Assembly: GCA_023417885.1 (NCBI GenBank)
Contig: JAEZED010000067.1
Coordinates: forward strand, 1 to 24,690
Source of the DNA: Planctomycetota bacterium
Lineage (GTDB): Bacteria; Planctomycetota; Phycisphaerae; Tepidisphaerales; Tepidisphaeraceae
Direction of reading: 5' to 3'
DNA length: 24,690 nucleotides
The position numbers and the translations under genes were made by a program. Below are positions 1 through 7,738 of this stretch, one piece after another. A model generated the notes under the pieces. The model was not told the origin of the DNA and searched no databases. It saw only the letters and a list, made by a program, of their open reading frames with translations. How positions within the stretch are numbered: the stretch's first letter is position 1; each line of letters opens with the position of its first letter.

Positions 1-417
1 CGCCGCCTGCAGCTGCGCGAAGACGCCGCTTGCGGAGTAGAGCAGCGCGAGGATGCCGACGATGCCGGTGAGCGTGAAGAGGGACAGGTCCTTTTCGGCC
101 TGCTGGCTTCGCACCTCGTCCACCACCTGCGCGGCTTCGGGGCCCATGAGCGTCTCGATCTCGCCGATGACGCGGTCCTGCGTGCCGGCGCCGGAGATGG
201 AGTCGAGCTGGCCGAAGATGAAGACGGTCAGCATCAGCAGCGGCGCGAAGGAGAGCGCCGTGTAGAACGCCACCGCCGCGGCGTGGGTCATGGCGGCGTC
301 GGTGATGAAGTCGGTGACGGCGGTCTTCACGACGGCGAACCAGCCCCCGCCGCGCGCCGGCTTCGGGTCGCCGCCGGCGCGCAACCGGTCCTCTCGTGTG
401 ACGCCGTGTTCGGCCAT
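1..417 (-). CDS. YihY/BrkB-family inner-membrane protein (C-terminus cut by window edge)
   Basis: I translated this by hand because it runs off the left edge: 139 N-terminal residues starting MAEHGVTREDRL. The ATG at 417 is preceded in frame by a TAA only three codons upstream, so this start is the only sensible one. The core AVAFYTALSFAPLLML (residues ~45-60), the acidic helix region with AAQVVDEV, and LYSASGVFAQLQAA near the cut match the complete paralogue at 487-1488 position by position. The family (YihY, formerly called ribonuclease BN or BrkB) consists of polytopic inner-membrane proteins of uncertain, possibly transport, function. The gene lies 69 bp downstream of its paralogue on the same strand, so the pair is probably a tandem duplication in one transcription unit. 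Seen: start and homology. Inferred: the remaining C-terminal half outside the window. Confidence 0.85.
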   Translation of the reverse strand, partial: MAEHGVTREDRLRAGGDPKPARGGGWFAVVKTAVTDFITDAAMTHAAAVAFYTALSFAPLLMLTVFIFGQLDSISGAGTQDRVIGEIETLMGPEAAQVVDEVRSQQAEKDLSLFTLTGIVGILALLYSASGVFAQLQAA

Positions 418-486
418 GTGCGAGGCTTACCGCGCCCCCGGCGTCGCGGGAACGCCGCATTTCGCGCCGGAAGGGGCGCCCCCGCC

Positions 487-1488
487 TCAGGCCTGCTCGT
501 CCTGGCGGCGCGTGATGGCCTCTTCGTTGGCCGGCGCCTGCTTGGCGGAGTGGGCGGGGCGGGCGTGCTTCGAGGGCTCGATCCGGATGCCCGCGCGCTT
601 GGCCCATGCCTGCGTGAGCTCGGCGCCGAAGAAGAGGATGATCGCGGAGTAGTAGACCCAGATCAGCAGGACCACGACGCTCCCCGCCCCGCCGTAAGCG
701 CTCGCCGGGTCGGCGGCGCCGAGGTAGAGGCCGATCAGGAACTGCCCGAGGATGAAGAGCCCGGTCGTCACGGCGGCGCCGAGCCAGACCACGCGCCACG
801 GCACCTTCGCATCCGGCAGGAACTTGAAGATCATCGCGAAGAGCAGCGTGTAGAGCAGTGCCGAGACGACGAAATGCGCGACCTGTAGCAATGCCCCCTG
901 CTCCTCCTCCCCGCCGCCGCCGAAGACGGCGTTGATCATGGCGGTGATGATCAGCGAGGCCAGCAGCAGGAAGAGGATCGCGAAGACGACCGTCATCGAC
1001 AGGCCGCGCGCGCGCAGCCAGCCGATGAATCCCTCCTCGGGCGCCTGCTCCACGTCCCAAACGCGGTTGAGCGCCGCCTGGAGCTGCACGAACACGCCGC
1101 TGGCGGACCAGATCAGGACGATGATCCCGAGCACGCCGGTGAGCGTCTGCCAGGCGGAGCGGCTGTCCTGCTTCTCTTCCTGCTCGAGCCGGACCTCCTC
1201 GACCACCTGCCCCGCTTCGCCCCCGATGAGCGACTGGACCTGCCCGACGACGCGCTGTTCGGTTCCCGTGCCGGCGATGCGGTCGAGGTTGGAGAAGACC
1301 AGCGTCGCCAGCATCAGCAGCGGCGCGAAGGAGAGCGCGGTGTAGAAGGCGACCGCCCCCGCCTGCGTGAGCGCGTCGTCGGCGATGAAATCCCAGAAGG
1401 CGGAGACGATCATCCGCCACCACCCCAACCACCCCGACCACCCGCTCCTGGCGCCAGCGCCGCCTTCGGCCGTCTCGGTCATGGCCAC
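487..1488 (-). CDS. YihY/BrkB-family inner-membrane protein
   Basis: A 333-residue polytopic membrane protein of normal length for the family. The N-terminal 25 residues are Gly/Trp-rich and poorly conserved. They are followed by AVAFYTALSFAPLLML (residues ~45-60, first membrane helix), a charged loop (~70-110), LGIIVLIWSASGVFVQLQAALN (~120-140) and four more hydrophobic segments, ending with VVVLLIWVYYSAIILFFGAELTQAW, the strongly conserved family C-terminus. A basic tail (~305-333) is probably cytoplasmic. The start shown is a GTG; an ATG two codons downstream (1482) is an equally good alternative. Members are widespread but their substrate is not established. The family was once annotated as ribonuclease BN, which is considered wrong. 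It is a tandem paralogue of the partial gene to its left. Confidence 0.93.
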   Translation of the reverse strand: MAMTETAEGGAGARSGWSGWLGWWRMIVSAFWDFIADDALTQAGAVAFYTALSFAPLLMLATLVFSNLDRIAGTGTEQRVVGQVQSLIGGEAGQVVEEVRLEQEEKQDSRSAWQTLTGVLGIIVLIWSASGVFVQLQAALNRVWDVEQAPEEGFIGWLRARGLSMTVVFAILFLLLASLIITAMINAVFGGGGEEEQGALLQVAHFVVSALLYTLLFAMIFKFLPDAKVPWRVVWLGAAVTTGLFILGQFLIGLYLGAADPASAYGGAGSVVVLLIWVYYSAIILFFGAELTQAWAKRAGIRIEPSKHARPAHSAKQAPANEEAITRRQDEQA

Positions 1489-1533
1489 CCCATACCGCGC
1501 CGCCCCGTCCGCAGGGAACCGCGATTCCGCCCC

Positions 1534-2346
1534 TCAGCCGCGCAGCCTCTCCGCGAAGCGGCGGACGCGGTCGGCGCTCACCCGCCCATCCTCCTTCAGC
1601 GCGGTGCCCACGATCACCCCGCTCGCCAGAGGGCGCATCGCCGCCAGCGACGCGAGCGTCACGCCGCTTCCCACGATCACCGGCATCGCCCCCGCCGCCT
1701 CGCGCACGCGCGCGATCTTGTCGATCGCAGTCGGCTTGCCGGTGCCGCTCCCCGAGACGATCACCGCGTCGGCCAGCGCCCGGTCGCGCAGGTCTTCCAC
1801 CTCGCGCTCCAGGTCATCCGGCCCCGCCGAGCCGAGCGGGCGGCTGTGCTTCACGTCCACGTCCGCCCAGACCTGCACCGCCTCGGCCCCGAGCGCCCGG
1901 CGATCGCGCAGCAGGTCGGCGGCGATCCCCTCGATCACGCCCTGATCCGTCACCCGCGCCCCCGCCAGCACATTCACCCGAATGAACGGACACCCGGCCG
2001 TGAAGGCGATTGCCAGCGCCGCGCGCCCGTCGTTGCGGAGAACGTTCACCCCCACCGGCGTCCGGCCCGCCACGTCGCGCACGGCGAGCACCGCGGCGGT
2101 CATCGCGGAGACGGTGATCCGGGGAACCCGCGTGCGGTGGAAGGGGACGTCGTTGAAGTTTTCGACCATCACGGCATCCGCCCCGCCCTCGACAAGGGCG
2201 GCGGCGTCGCGGCGGGCGGCGTCGAGGACGCGGTCGAGGCTCCCGCCATACCCCGGGGAGCCGGGGAGGGCCTGGAGATGCACCATTCCGACGAGGATGG
2301 GCCGGTCGCCGGACTGGAGGGATAGGGGGGAGGCGGGGCTGTTCAC
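1534..2346 (-). CDS. BtpA/SgcQ-family TIM-barrel protein
   Basis: A 270-residue protein with the BtpA family N-terminal signature GMVHLQALPGSPGY (residues ~19-32). It is followed by GADAVMVENFNDVPF (~55-69), VGVNVLRND (~98-106), FIRVNVLAGARVTDQG (~120-135) and VIVGSGV near residue 224. This pattern of beta strands ending in polar loops fits a TIM barrel. BtpA was named for a cyanobacterial protein needed for photosystem I accumulation, and SgcQ is a paralogue in a sugar operon; the biochemical activity in non-photosynthetic bacteria is unknown. The start is a GTG at 2346. The gene diverges from the thioredoxin-like gene at 2515, leaving a 168-bp shared upstream region. No partner gene nearby suggests a pathway. 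Confidence 0.9.
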   Translation of the reverse strand: MNSPASPLSLQSGDRPILVGMVHLQALPGSPGYGGSLDRVLDAARRDAAALVEGGADAVMVENFNDVPFHRTRVPRITVSAMTAAVLAVRDVAGRTPVGVNVLRNDGRAALAIAFTAGCPFIRVNVLAGARVTDQGVIEGIAADLLRDRRALGAEAVQVWADVDVKHSRPLGSAGPDDLEREVEDLRDRALADAVIVSGSGTGKPTAIDKIARVREAAGAMPVIVGSGVTLASLAAMRPLASGVIVGTALKEDGRVSADRVRRFAERLRG

Positions 2347-2458
2347 GCGGCCAATCTACCGCGGCGGGGTCGGTGGGAGGGCAGGGGAGCAATTTCGACG
2401 GCTCGAAGTTCCCTTGCGACTTCCGGCCCCGGCGGTCATGCTGGTTCTGAGCCGGGCT

Positions 2459-2477
2459 CCCGCGACCGTAGCGCGGG
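2459..2477 (+). other. Stem-loop in leader of the thioredoxin-like gene
   Basis: CCCGCG (2459-2464) pairs with CGCGGG (2472-2477) around a 7-nt loop, 37 bp before the start codon of the plus-strand gene. There is no T-run, so it is unlikely to be a simple terminator. It may be a leader structure or chance in GC-rich DNA. Confidence 0.3.
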
Positions 2478-2514
2478 GGCCGTTTCGAATACCAAAGAGA
2501 AGAGGGAGCCCTCC

Positions 2515-3597
2515 ATGCGAGTTCGCATTCTTTCCATGCTGACGGCCATGCTCATGGTCGCATCGACCGCCGACGCGCAGCAGGCCGGCGCGCAGGCCGA
2601 GCCGCGCCAGCCCGAGGTGACGCTGAAGGTCGGCGACAAGGCCCCGCCGCTGGGCAAGGGGGAGTGGGTGCAGGGCGAGCCGGTGACCGAGTTCGAGTCG
2701 GGCAAGGTATACGTGATCGAGAACTGGGCGACCTGGTGCGGCCCGTGCATCGCCGCAATCCCGCACATCAACGAGCTTCAGAAGAAGTACGCCGACCAGG
2801 GCCTGGTGATCATCGGCCAGAATATGTGGGAGTCGGACGCGGCTGCCGTGAAGCCGTTCGTCGAGAAGATGGGCGAGAAGATGACCTACCGCGTCGTCAT
2901 GGACGAGCCGAGCGGGCAGCAGGGCTACATGGCCAAGACGTACATGGCCGCCGCCGGGCAGAACGGCATCCCGGCCGCCTTCGTGATCGATCAGCAGGGC
3001 CGCATCGCCTGGATCGGCCACCCGATGCAGATGGAGCCGGTTCTCAAGAAGGTGCTCGCCGGCGAGTTCGATGCCGAGGCCGAGGCCGAGAAGACGGCCA
3101 AGGTGCAGGAGATCGAGCAGCGCCTGGTCGCCGCACTTCAGCAGGGCGACACCGATGCCGCCTTCGCCGCCGCCGACGAGATCCTGGAGGTTCGCCCGGA
3201 GATGGCTGGCCAGATCGCGATGTTCAAGTTCAACCAGCTTGGCCAGCAGGGCAAGTGGGACGAGGCCTACCAGCAGGCCGACAAGGCGGTGGATCAGCTT
3301 GAGGACGCGCAGATGCTCAACCAGATCGCCTGGATGATCGTCGACCCGCAGTCCCGCCTCCCGGAGAAGAACCTGGACGTGGCGATGAAGGCCGCCGAGA
3401 AGGCGAACAAGCTGGCGGAGGAGAAGGACGGCGCCATCCTCGACACCGTCGCCCGCGTGCACTTCCTCAAGGGTGACACCCAGAAGGCGATCGAGCTTCA
3501 GCAGAAGGCGATCCAGCTCACGGACGACGAACAGCAGAAGCAGCAGATGCAGGAGGCGCTGCGCGAGTACCAGAGCGCCGCCAACCGGACGCAGTGA
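2515..3597 (+). CDS. Exported TlpA/ResA-like thioredoxin-fold protein with C-terminal helical repeats
   Basis: A 360-residue protein. Residues 1-21 form a signal peptide ending in TADA-QQ. A thioredoxin domain spans ~35-190, with the active site WATWCGPC (Cys75 and Cys78), and a cis-Pro-type segment GIPAAFVID that fits TlpA/ResA-type periplasmic thiol-disulfide oxidoreductases. Residues ~200-355 are helical, with LEEKDGAILDTVARVHFLKGDTQKAIELQQKAI near the end. This is TPR-like and suggests a protein-binding tail. Such Trx-TPR fusions are common in planctomycetes. The start is supported by AGAGGGAG (2501-2508) six bases upstream. A perfect terminator follows at 3620. Predicted role: reduction of disulfides in exported proteins or cytochrome c maturation; the substrate cannot be read from this context. 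Confidence 0.92.
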   Translation: MRVRILSMLTAMLMVASTADAQQAGAQAEPRQPEVTLKVGDKAPPLGKGEWVQGEPVTEFESGKVYVIENWATWCGPCIAAIPHINELQKKYADQGLVIIGQNMWESDAAAVKPFVEKMGEKMTYRVVMDEPSGQQGYMAKTYMAAAGQNGIPAAFVIDQQGRIAWIGHPMQMEPVLKKVLAGEFDAEAEAEKTAKVQEIEQRLVAALQQGDTDAAFAAADEILEVRPEMAGQIAMFKFNQLGQQGKWDEAYQQADKAVDQLEDAQMLNQIAWMIVDPQSRLPEKNLDVAMKAAEKANKLAEEKDGAILDTVARVHFLKGDTQKAIELQQKAIQLTDDEQQKQQMQEALREYQSAANRTQ

Positions 3598-3619
3598 TCC
3601 GGCCCGGGTGAAAACGAAG

Positions 3620-3657
3620 GCCGGGAAGCGGGCATGCCGCTTCCCGGCTTTTCCTTT
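3620..3657 (+). terminator. Rho-independent terminator of the thioredoxin-like gene, possibly bidirectional
   Basis: A perfect 12-bp stem, GCCGGGAAGCGG (3620-3631) with CCGCTTCCCGGC (3637-3648), closes on a 5-nt loop and runs straight into TTTTCCTTT. On the opposite strand the same stem is followed by a sequence containing TTTT (complement of 3611-3614), so it may also terminate the minus-strand DUF3299-like genes whose last stop is at 3707. Confidence 0.93.
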
Positions 3658-3706
3658 GCCATCCCCAGCTTCGGGTCCAATCCGACCCCTTCGTCGCTTC
3701 CGCCCC

Positions 3707-4276
3707 CTACGTCGCCGGCTCGACGCTCTCGACGTCGAGGTGATAGACGCCGGTGACCTGCCCCTGCTGGCGGGTCACGTTCACGCTCAGCGTCCCGCGG
3801 ACGCGAACCGGGCGGCTGTAGTATGGGACGGTTCCGTCGGCCACCTTCGATCGCACGAAGTGCTGCACCTGCGGGGGGCCGCTGAAGCAGCACTCGGTGA
3901 CGCTCCAGACCAGGTCGAACTCGCGCAGCTCCGGGGCGGAGCTGTTGGTCGTGTACATCTCCCCTTCCAGCACGACCTTCCGGCCGTCGAGCGCTCGGAA
4001 CTGTTCGGGCACCTCCTGCTCCGTGCCGTTGCGCTGGTCGAATGCGAACGAGCTCATCTTCTGGAGATCGACCCAGGTGTAGCCGTCGTCCAGTTCGACG
4101 ACGCCGCTGCCGAAGGCCGTCTTGAAGTAGATCCAGCCCAGACCCGCGAGCGGGATGAGCACGATCAGGATGAACGCGATCAGCCGCAGATTCAGCCGCT
4201 GGGCCAGCGAGGCATGCGCCTCGAACGCCGGCCGGGCCGTTGCGGGCTCCGGGGGAGTCGATGTGGAACTGGTCAT
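3707..4276 (-). CDS. Membrane-anchored protein, DUF3299-like C-terminal domain (second of a pair)
   Basis: The chosen ATG at 4276 gives 189 residues starting MTSSTSTPPEPATARPA. The longer open frame reaches back to 4573 but would overlap the upstream gene by about 200 bp and reads as Arg/Gly-rich shadow sequence. One membrane helix is visible (LIAFILIVLIPLAGLGWIYF, ~32-51), giving a single-pass protein with a small outer domain. That domain contains FRALDGRKVVLEGEMY, TECCFSGPPQVQHF (~117-130) and a C-terminal strand VRVRGTLSVNV ending in GVYHLDVESVEPA. The same order (LDG-x-V-x-L-x-G, a CCF motif, a beta-strand tail) recurs in the upstream gene. I associate it with DUF3299-type proteins, which have no known activity. 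The vicinal Cys pair could bind metal or form a disulfide, but that is speculation. Confidence 0.8.
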   Translation of the reverse strand: MTSSTSTPPEPATARPAFEAHASLAQRLNLRLIAFILIVLIPLAGLGWIYFKTAFGSGVVELDDGYTWVDLQKMSSFAFDQRNGTEQEVPEQFRALDGRKVVLEGEMYTTNSSAPELREFDLVWSVTECCFSGPPQVQHFVRSKVADGTVPYYSRPVRVRGTLSVNVTRQQGQVTGVYHLDVESVEPAT

Positions 4277-4374
4277 GGTCGATTCATCCGCAAGCAACGC
4301 CGCCAGCCCCGAACCGAGGCCGGACGCACTTCCATCATACGACCCGCCGCCCCGCCCCGTTCGCCCCCCCGCCG

Positions 4375-5322
4375 CTACTGCCGGCCGGTTGCCCGGACGC
4401 TCGTCACGTCCTCGATCGTGAAGAGATTCACGACGAAGCCCTCCCGCCGATCCTCCCGGACGCGCAGCGTCCCCGTGACCTGCACCTCGCCGTAGGTGAA
4501 CGTCACGGCCCGGCCCTCGGGAAGGACGACGTTGATGATGTGCTCCACGCCCGGCGGCTCGCCGAAGCAGCATTCGTAAACATCCTCGACCAGCGAGAAC
4601 TGCCGGATCTGATCCATCTGGAAGCCGGGGAGCATGTAGCCCGTCAGGCGCACCTGCGACCCATCCAGCGCCGCGATGTCGTCCGGCACCCCGCCGGCTT
4701 CATCGTCGTAGGGGAAGTTGCCCAGGCCCCTGATCGTCAGCTCGCGAACCTCGCCCGGCACCGGCGGAGCGTGGGGCGTGCGGTTCTCCAGGTCCGGCAC
4801 GACGTCGCCGCGTTCGGCGCGGATCCCCGCTTCCGACTCGCGCACGAGCGCCTGGATCTCCTGAAGCGTCGTCTCCAGCCGGGCCCGCTCGGCATCGGCC
4901 TCGGTTTCGGAGAGCGCAACCTGGAGCCGCACCGCCGCCTCCTTGTAGAGCGGCAGCGCCTGGTAAAGCTCACCCGCGTCGTACGCCTCGTCGGCCTGCT
5001 GGAGCAGCGAATCAAGCTCTTCGCCCCCCGCCTCGCCCGACGGCTGCGCCATCCCGGCTTCGCTCGCGCCGCCGTCGGCCTCCGGCTTGGCAGGCGGCCG
5101 CTCCGCCGGCACCGCAGAGGCCGCCTTGAAGGGTGTCCGCTGGCCCGGAGGCGCGTCCATGACGGCGCTGCCCATGAGCTCCCCCTGGGCGACGCCCACG
5201 TCGTCGGAAGACTGGTCTGCCATGCGCCACAGCAGCGCGATCGCCAACACCAGCCCGATCAACACGCCCAGCGCCATCGGCCACCTGGACGCCCGCGGAG
5301 CTTCGAAGCGGGGTGGTTCCAT
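4375..5322 (-). CDS. Membrane-anchored protein, helical stalk plus DUF3299-like C-terminal domain
   Basis: 315 residues. One N-terminal membrane helix (~15-33, PMALGVLIGLVLAIALLW) is followed by a low-complexity Ala/Pro/Glu-rich linker (~50-105). A helical, TPR- or coiled-coil-like stretch comes next (~106-185, LLQQADEAYDAGELYQALPL and the charged helix after it). The C-terminal domain (~225-310) contains IAALDGSQVRLTGYMLPG, VYECCFGEPPGVEHI, and VQVTGTLRVRED running into LFTIEDVTSV. It is a clear paralogue of the next gene downstream (3707-4276) in that last domain only. The 98-bp gap and same strand suggest co-transcription. The start is an ATG at 5322 with a GGGG run close upstream. Function unknown; probably anchored in the inner membrane with the domain in the periplasm. 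Confidence 0.85.
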   Translation of the reverse strand: MEPPRFEAPRASRWPMALGVLIGLVLAIALLWRMADQSSDDVGVAQGELMGSAVMDAPPGQRTPFKAASAVPAERPPAKPEADGGASEAGMAQPSGEAGGEELDSLLQQADEAYDAGELYQALPLYKEAAVRLQVALSETEADAERARLETTLQEIQALVRESEAGIRAERGDVVPDLENRTPHAPPVPGEVRELTIRGLGNFPYDDEAGGVPDDIAALDGSQVRLTGYMLPGFQMDQIRQFSLVEDVYECCFGEPPGVEHIINVVLPEGRAVTFTYGEVQVTGTLRVREDRREGFVVNLFTIEDVTSVRATGRQ

Positions 5323-5445
5323 ACCCCTAGCTTACCCCGAAGAACCGGCCGCGACAGGCCCACTCCGGCTTTGAAGCGGTCTGGCCTGCTGCGGGAGCCG
5401 CTCCTTCTGCGATGATTCCGCCCTGCGACTGAACCTTCCGGGGCG

Positions 5446-5658
5446 ATGAAGCACCAACACGGTGAATGGCTGCCCTCCGCCTCGGCATGCGCGACATTGA
5501 TGGCCGACGACCAGCGTGACTTCGAGGCGGAGCTCCAGGCGGCCTGACCCGCCTTGGTCCGCAGCGCAACGGTGCTCTGCCGGTCGGCGGCGGACGTGGA
5601 GGACGTGGTGCAGAGCAACTCCGGGCGCGCGGGAAGTGAGCCGGACGTTCGCGTCCCG
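5446..5658 (+). pseudogene. Possible remnant of an ECF sigma factor region 2
   Basis: Read in one frame from the ATG at 5446, this gives MADDQRDFEAELQAA (from 5500), a TGA at 5545, then PALVRSATVLCRSAADVEDV to about 5607. That order (a DFEAxL helix, PALVR, then LCR-x-AADxEDVVQ) is the usual layout of the conserved region 2 of ECF sigma factors. Here it is interrupted by one in-frame stop and lost after VVQ, where the familiar ETFLRA block is replaced by SNSGRA. Region 4 is absent. I infer a dead fragment, with the sequence running into the 75-bp permease-derived repeat at 5660. The match is from motif memory only and could be chance in a GC-rich frame. Confidence 0.35.
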
Positions 5659-5659
5659 C

Positions 5660-5734
5660 TCACTCGCTCAGGTTCTGCGCCACCGGCGTCTTGTAGGCCT
5701 TTAGCGCCGGGACGAGGCCCGCCAGCACCGCCAG
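5660..5734 (-). repeat. 75-bp direct repeat, copy A: duplicated 3' end of the ABC permease gene
   Basis: Identical to 7664-7738 except for one base (G for T in GACGAGGCCCGCC). On the minus strand it encodes the last 24 residues of the permease (ending ALKAYKTPVAQNLSE) plus its stop codon, with no permease sequence upstream of it. The two copies are 2004 bp apart in direct orientation. The repeat starts exactly at the permease stop codon, as expected for duplication of a gene's 3' end by an integrating element. Confidence 0.95.
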
Positions 5735-5978
5735 ACCCGCGATGTGGCGAGAGACATACCATCTCCTTGAAGAGCCTAAAGTACGGAGGCGTCCGGCGCG
5801 CCGCGCGACATTCGCTCAGGCGCCCCCATCGGACGATCAAATAGAGTGTACTCGTATGTCCCGCCACGTCCAACAAGTTGGCGATTGTGGATGACCGGGG
5901 GAAATATCCGTGTCGCTTTCTGACACCTACATGTCTCGACGAGGCAATGCGATGGGTTATCAAGTCGAGGTGTTTCGA

Positions 5979-7354
5979 ATGCAGTCACCTAAGCCGCGGG
6001 AACATGCATCAACAGCCAGCACCCTCTTGCCGTCTTTGATGGCAATATTCCTCTTCGCCCTGCTGCTGCGCGGGCTGTTCGTGGTCGGCGTCGCGGTGGC
6101 GCACTCCGGCAACGGCCTGGCGCACCTCAACGGGGACAGCGCGGAATACCTCCATCTTGGGATGAATCTCGCCTACGACGGGAGCTATGTCCGGGATCAT
6201 TTACGATCACAGATCAAGGGTTTGGTTCGTCCGCCCCTGTACCCGCTGACGCTCGCCGTGGCGATAGCCGTTGCGGGGCCTACGGAACCGGTGTCATACA
6301 CGGTTCCGTCCGAAGTCGATTGGGAGATCACTCCGGCGCAAGGGTATGAGTGGGAGCATGTTCTCTCATCCAGCGTCGAGGGGCCGCTCGTGTTGCTGTT
6401 GGCGGCGCAAGCCTTCGGTGACGCGCTGACTGCGACGCTGACGGCCTGGATGGCATGGCACATTTTTCGTCGCCGCTGGACTGCCGTGGCGGCTGGCGTC
6501 GCGATGGCGCTGAATCCCACAGCAATCGGGCTAACGGCGGTCGTCCTGGCTGATGGTCCGTTCGCGCTCGCGGTGACGGCAGCCTTGGCGGCAACCATGG
6601 GAGCGGCGGCGACTGCGCGACGTGACGACCGTGAAGGCCGATGGCGCCTGTATACCTTGGCCGTGATGGCGGGCCTGGCTTGGGGAGCCGGGCAGATGCT
6701 CAAGCCGGCCCTCACATTCTGGCCGCTTGTGCTGCCGCTTGTGTGGCTGATGATGTGCCCGCGAAATACCTGTGGTGGCAGCGTCATATGGCCGGCGAAA
6801 TTCTGAAGCCATTTCCGTGGATCGTGTTGCGGGTGTACCTGTCCAACCTGGAAAGCAATATCGTCGGCCGCTGGGACATCTTTGAACGCCAGCTTCCTCC
6901 TCCAGACACGCGAGACACGTCGGATCAGTGGCTCGCCCGCTATACTGACGGTAGCCCGCCCGCAGCTTCCCGCGTGCTGCGGTTGTTGTTTCTTCCGCTT
7001 TTCGAGATCGAACGCGCCAAGCCACTGCGCTGGGTAGTGCTGGCGCTGGCTATCAGCGCTTCTGGACTTGCCGCGGCGCAATGCCTTTCTCAGCGCCTCG
7101 CGAAGGATCCGCCTGCGCGCTCCAAAAGGTGGGGCGCGCTCCTAGGGCTGGCGACGTGGTCGGCGTATCTGATCCTGCTGGCGGGAACAACTGCGCATCA
7201 GGGGTCTCGAATTCTCTGTCCGATACATCCGGCATTGGTGGTACTCGCGCTGGCATGCCTGGTCGTCGCGATCGATCGTCACCGGCGAGACCCGTCCACT
7301 GTGCCGGGAGTGGATCGAGCTGACGAAGCAACCGGGGGATGCCGCACGGTGTGA
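5979..7354 (+). pseudogene. Broken GT39/ArnT-like membrane glycosyltransferase
   Basis: Two open frames together resemble one GT39-type protein, the polyprenyl-phosphate-sugar-using integral membrane transferases. The first part (from ATG 5979, preceded by GAGGTG at 5967-5972, to 6806) has an N-terminal membrane helix, then LNGDSAEYLHLGMNLAYDG and RPPLYPLTLAV, both family hallmarks, followed by several helices ending near MLKPALTFWPLVLPLVWLMM. Coding sense then moves to another frame around 6745-6770 and continues as PAKYLWWQRHMAGEILKPF through helices containing GSRILCPIHPALVVLALACL, the usual C-terminal helix pattern, to a stop at 7354. The loop region expected between these halves is missing. 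I therefore infer an internal deletion with a frameshift, not a single-base error alone. Confidence 0.7.
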
Positions 7355-7663
7355 CCGCCGCTGCTTCGGGGTTCTGGTGATGACGGAGGGCAGCGGCGAG
7401 TCGCCGCTGCTACAAGCGCGGAGAAGGGCGCCTCGGCAGCTGTATCCAGCTTCTTTGAAACGCGCGCTCCGTCGCTCCAGGGAAGCAACTCGAACGGCTG
7501 ACGGAGCGATCGAAGGAGCGCTTCGGCTTCGGTTCACCCGGGCGGCACATGCCAGAGGTAGAAAGATCGACCCTACCCCGCCCGGAGGCGCGTCCTTGCA
7601 CCGCTGGCGCGCCATCGCGCGCATGCTCGAAGCATGATCCGTTTCAAGTGGCGCGACGCATCG
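7355..7663. other. Intergenic stretch without a recognisable gene
   Basis: Short frames are open here on both strands, but none has a convincing family motif. A 9-bp inverted match (CGCTCCGTC at 7465 with GACGGAGCG at 7500) is the only structure noted. It belongs to the putative island left of the permease stop codon. Confidence 0.4.
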
Positions 7664-7738
7664 TCACTCGCTCAGGTTCTGCGCCACCGGCGTCTTGTAG
7701 GCCTTTAGCGCCGGGACGAGTCCCGCCAGCACCGCCAG
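7664..7738 (-). repeat. 75-bp direct repeat, copy B: native 3' end of the permease gene
   Basis: The last 24 codons and the TGA stop (7664-7666) of the ABC permease; matches 5660-5734 at 74 of 75 positions. Confidence 0.95.

Larger units (their letters stand above)
5735..7738. mobile_element. Putative degenerate island bounded by 75-bp direct repeats
   Basis: The segment lies between two 75-bp direct repeats that duplicate the permease 3' end; one repeat copy is counted in the interval. It holds a broken GT39-like gene, has visibly more AT-rich stretches than the flanks (for example 5830-6010), and interrupts what would otherwise be a compact run of minus-strand genes. The geometry fits site-specific integration at a gene terminus with the target gene restored. 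No integrase, transposase or terminal inverted repeat was found, so the enzyme has been lost or the repeat arose by another kind of duplication. Confidence 0.4.

Noticed and set aside
2356..3462. A 368-residue minus-strand open frame opposite the thioredoxin-like gene
   Set aside because: It mirrors the coding strand of a well-supported gene and has the Leu/His/Arg-rich composition of a shadow frame.
4277..4573. N-terminal extension of the DUF3299-like gene to an upstream start
   Set aside because: It would overlap the upstream gene by about 200 bp and the added residues are Arg/Gly-rich shadow sequence.
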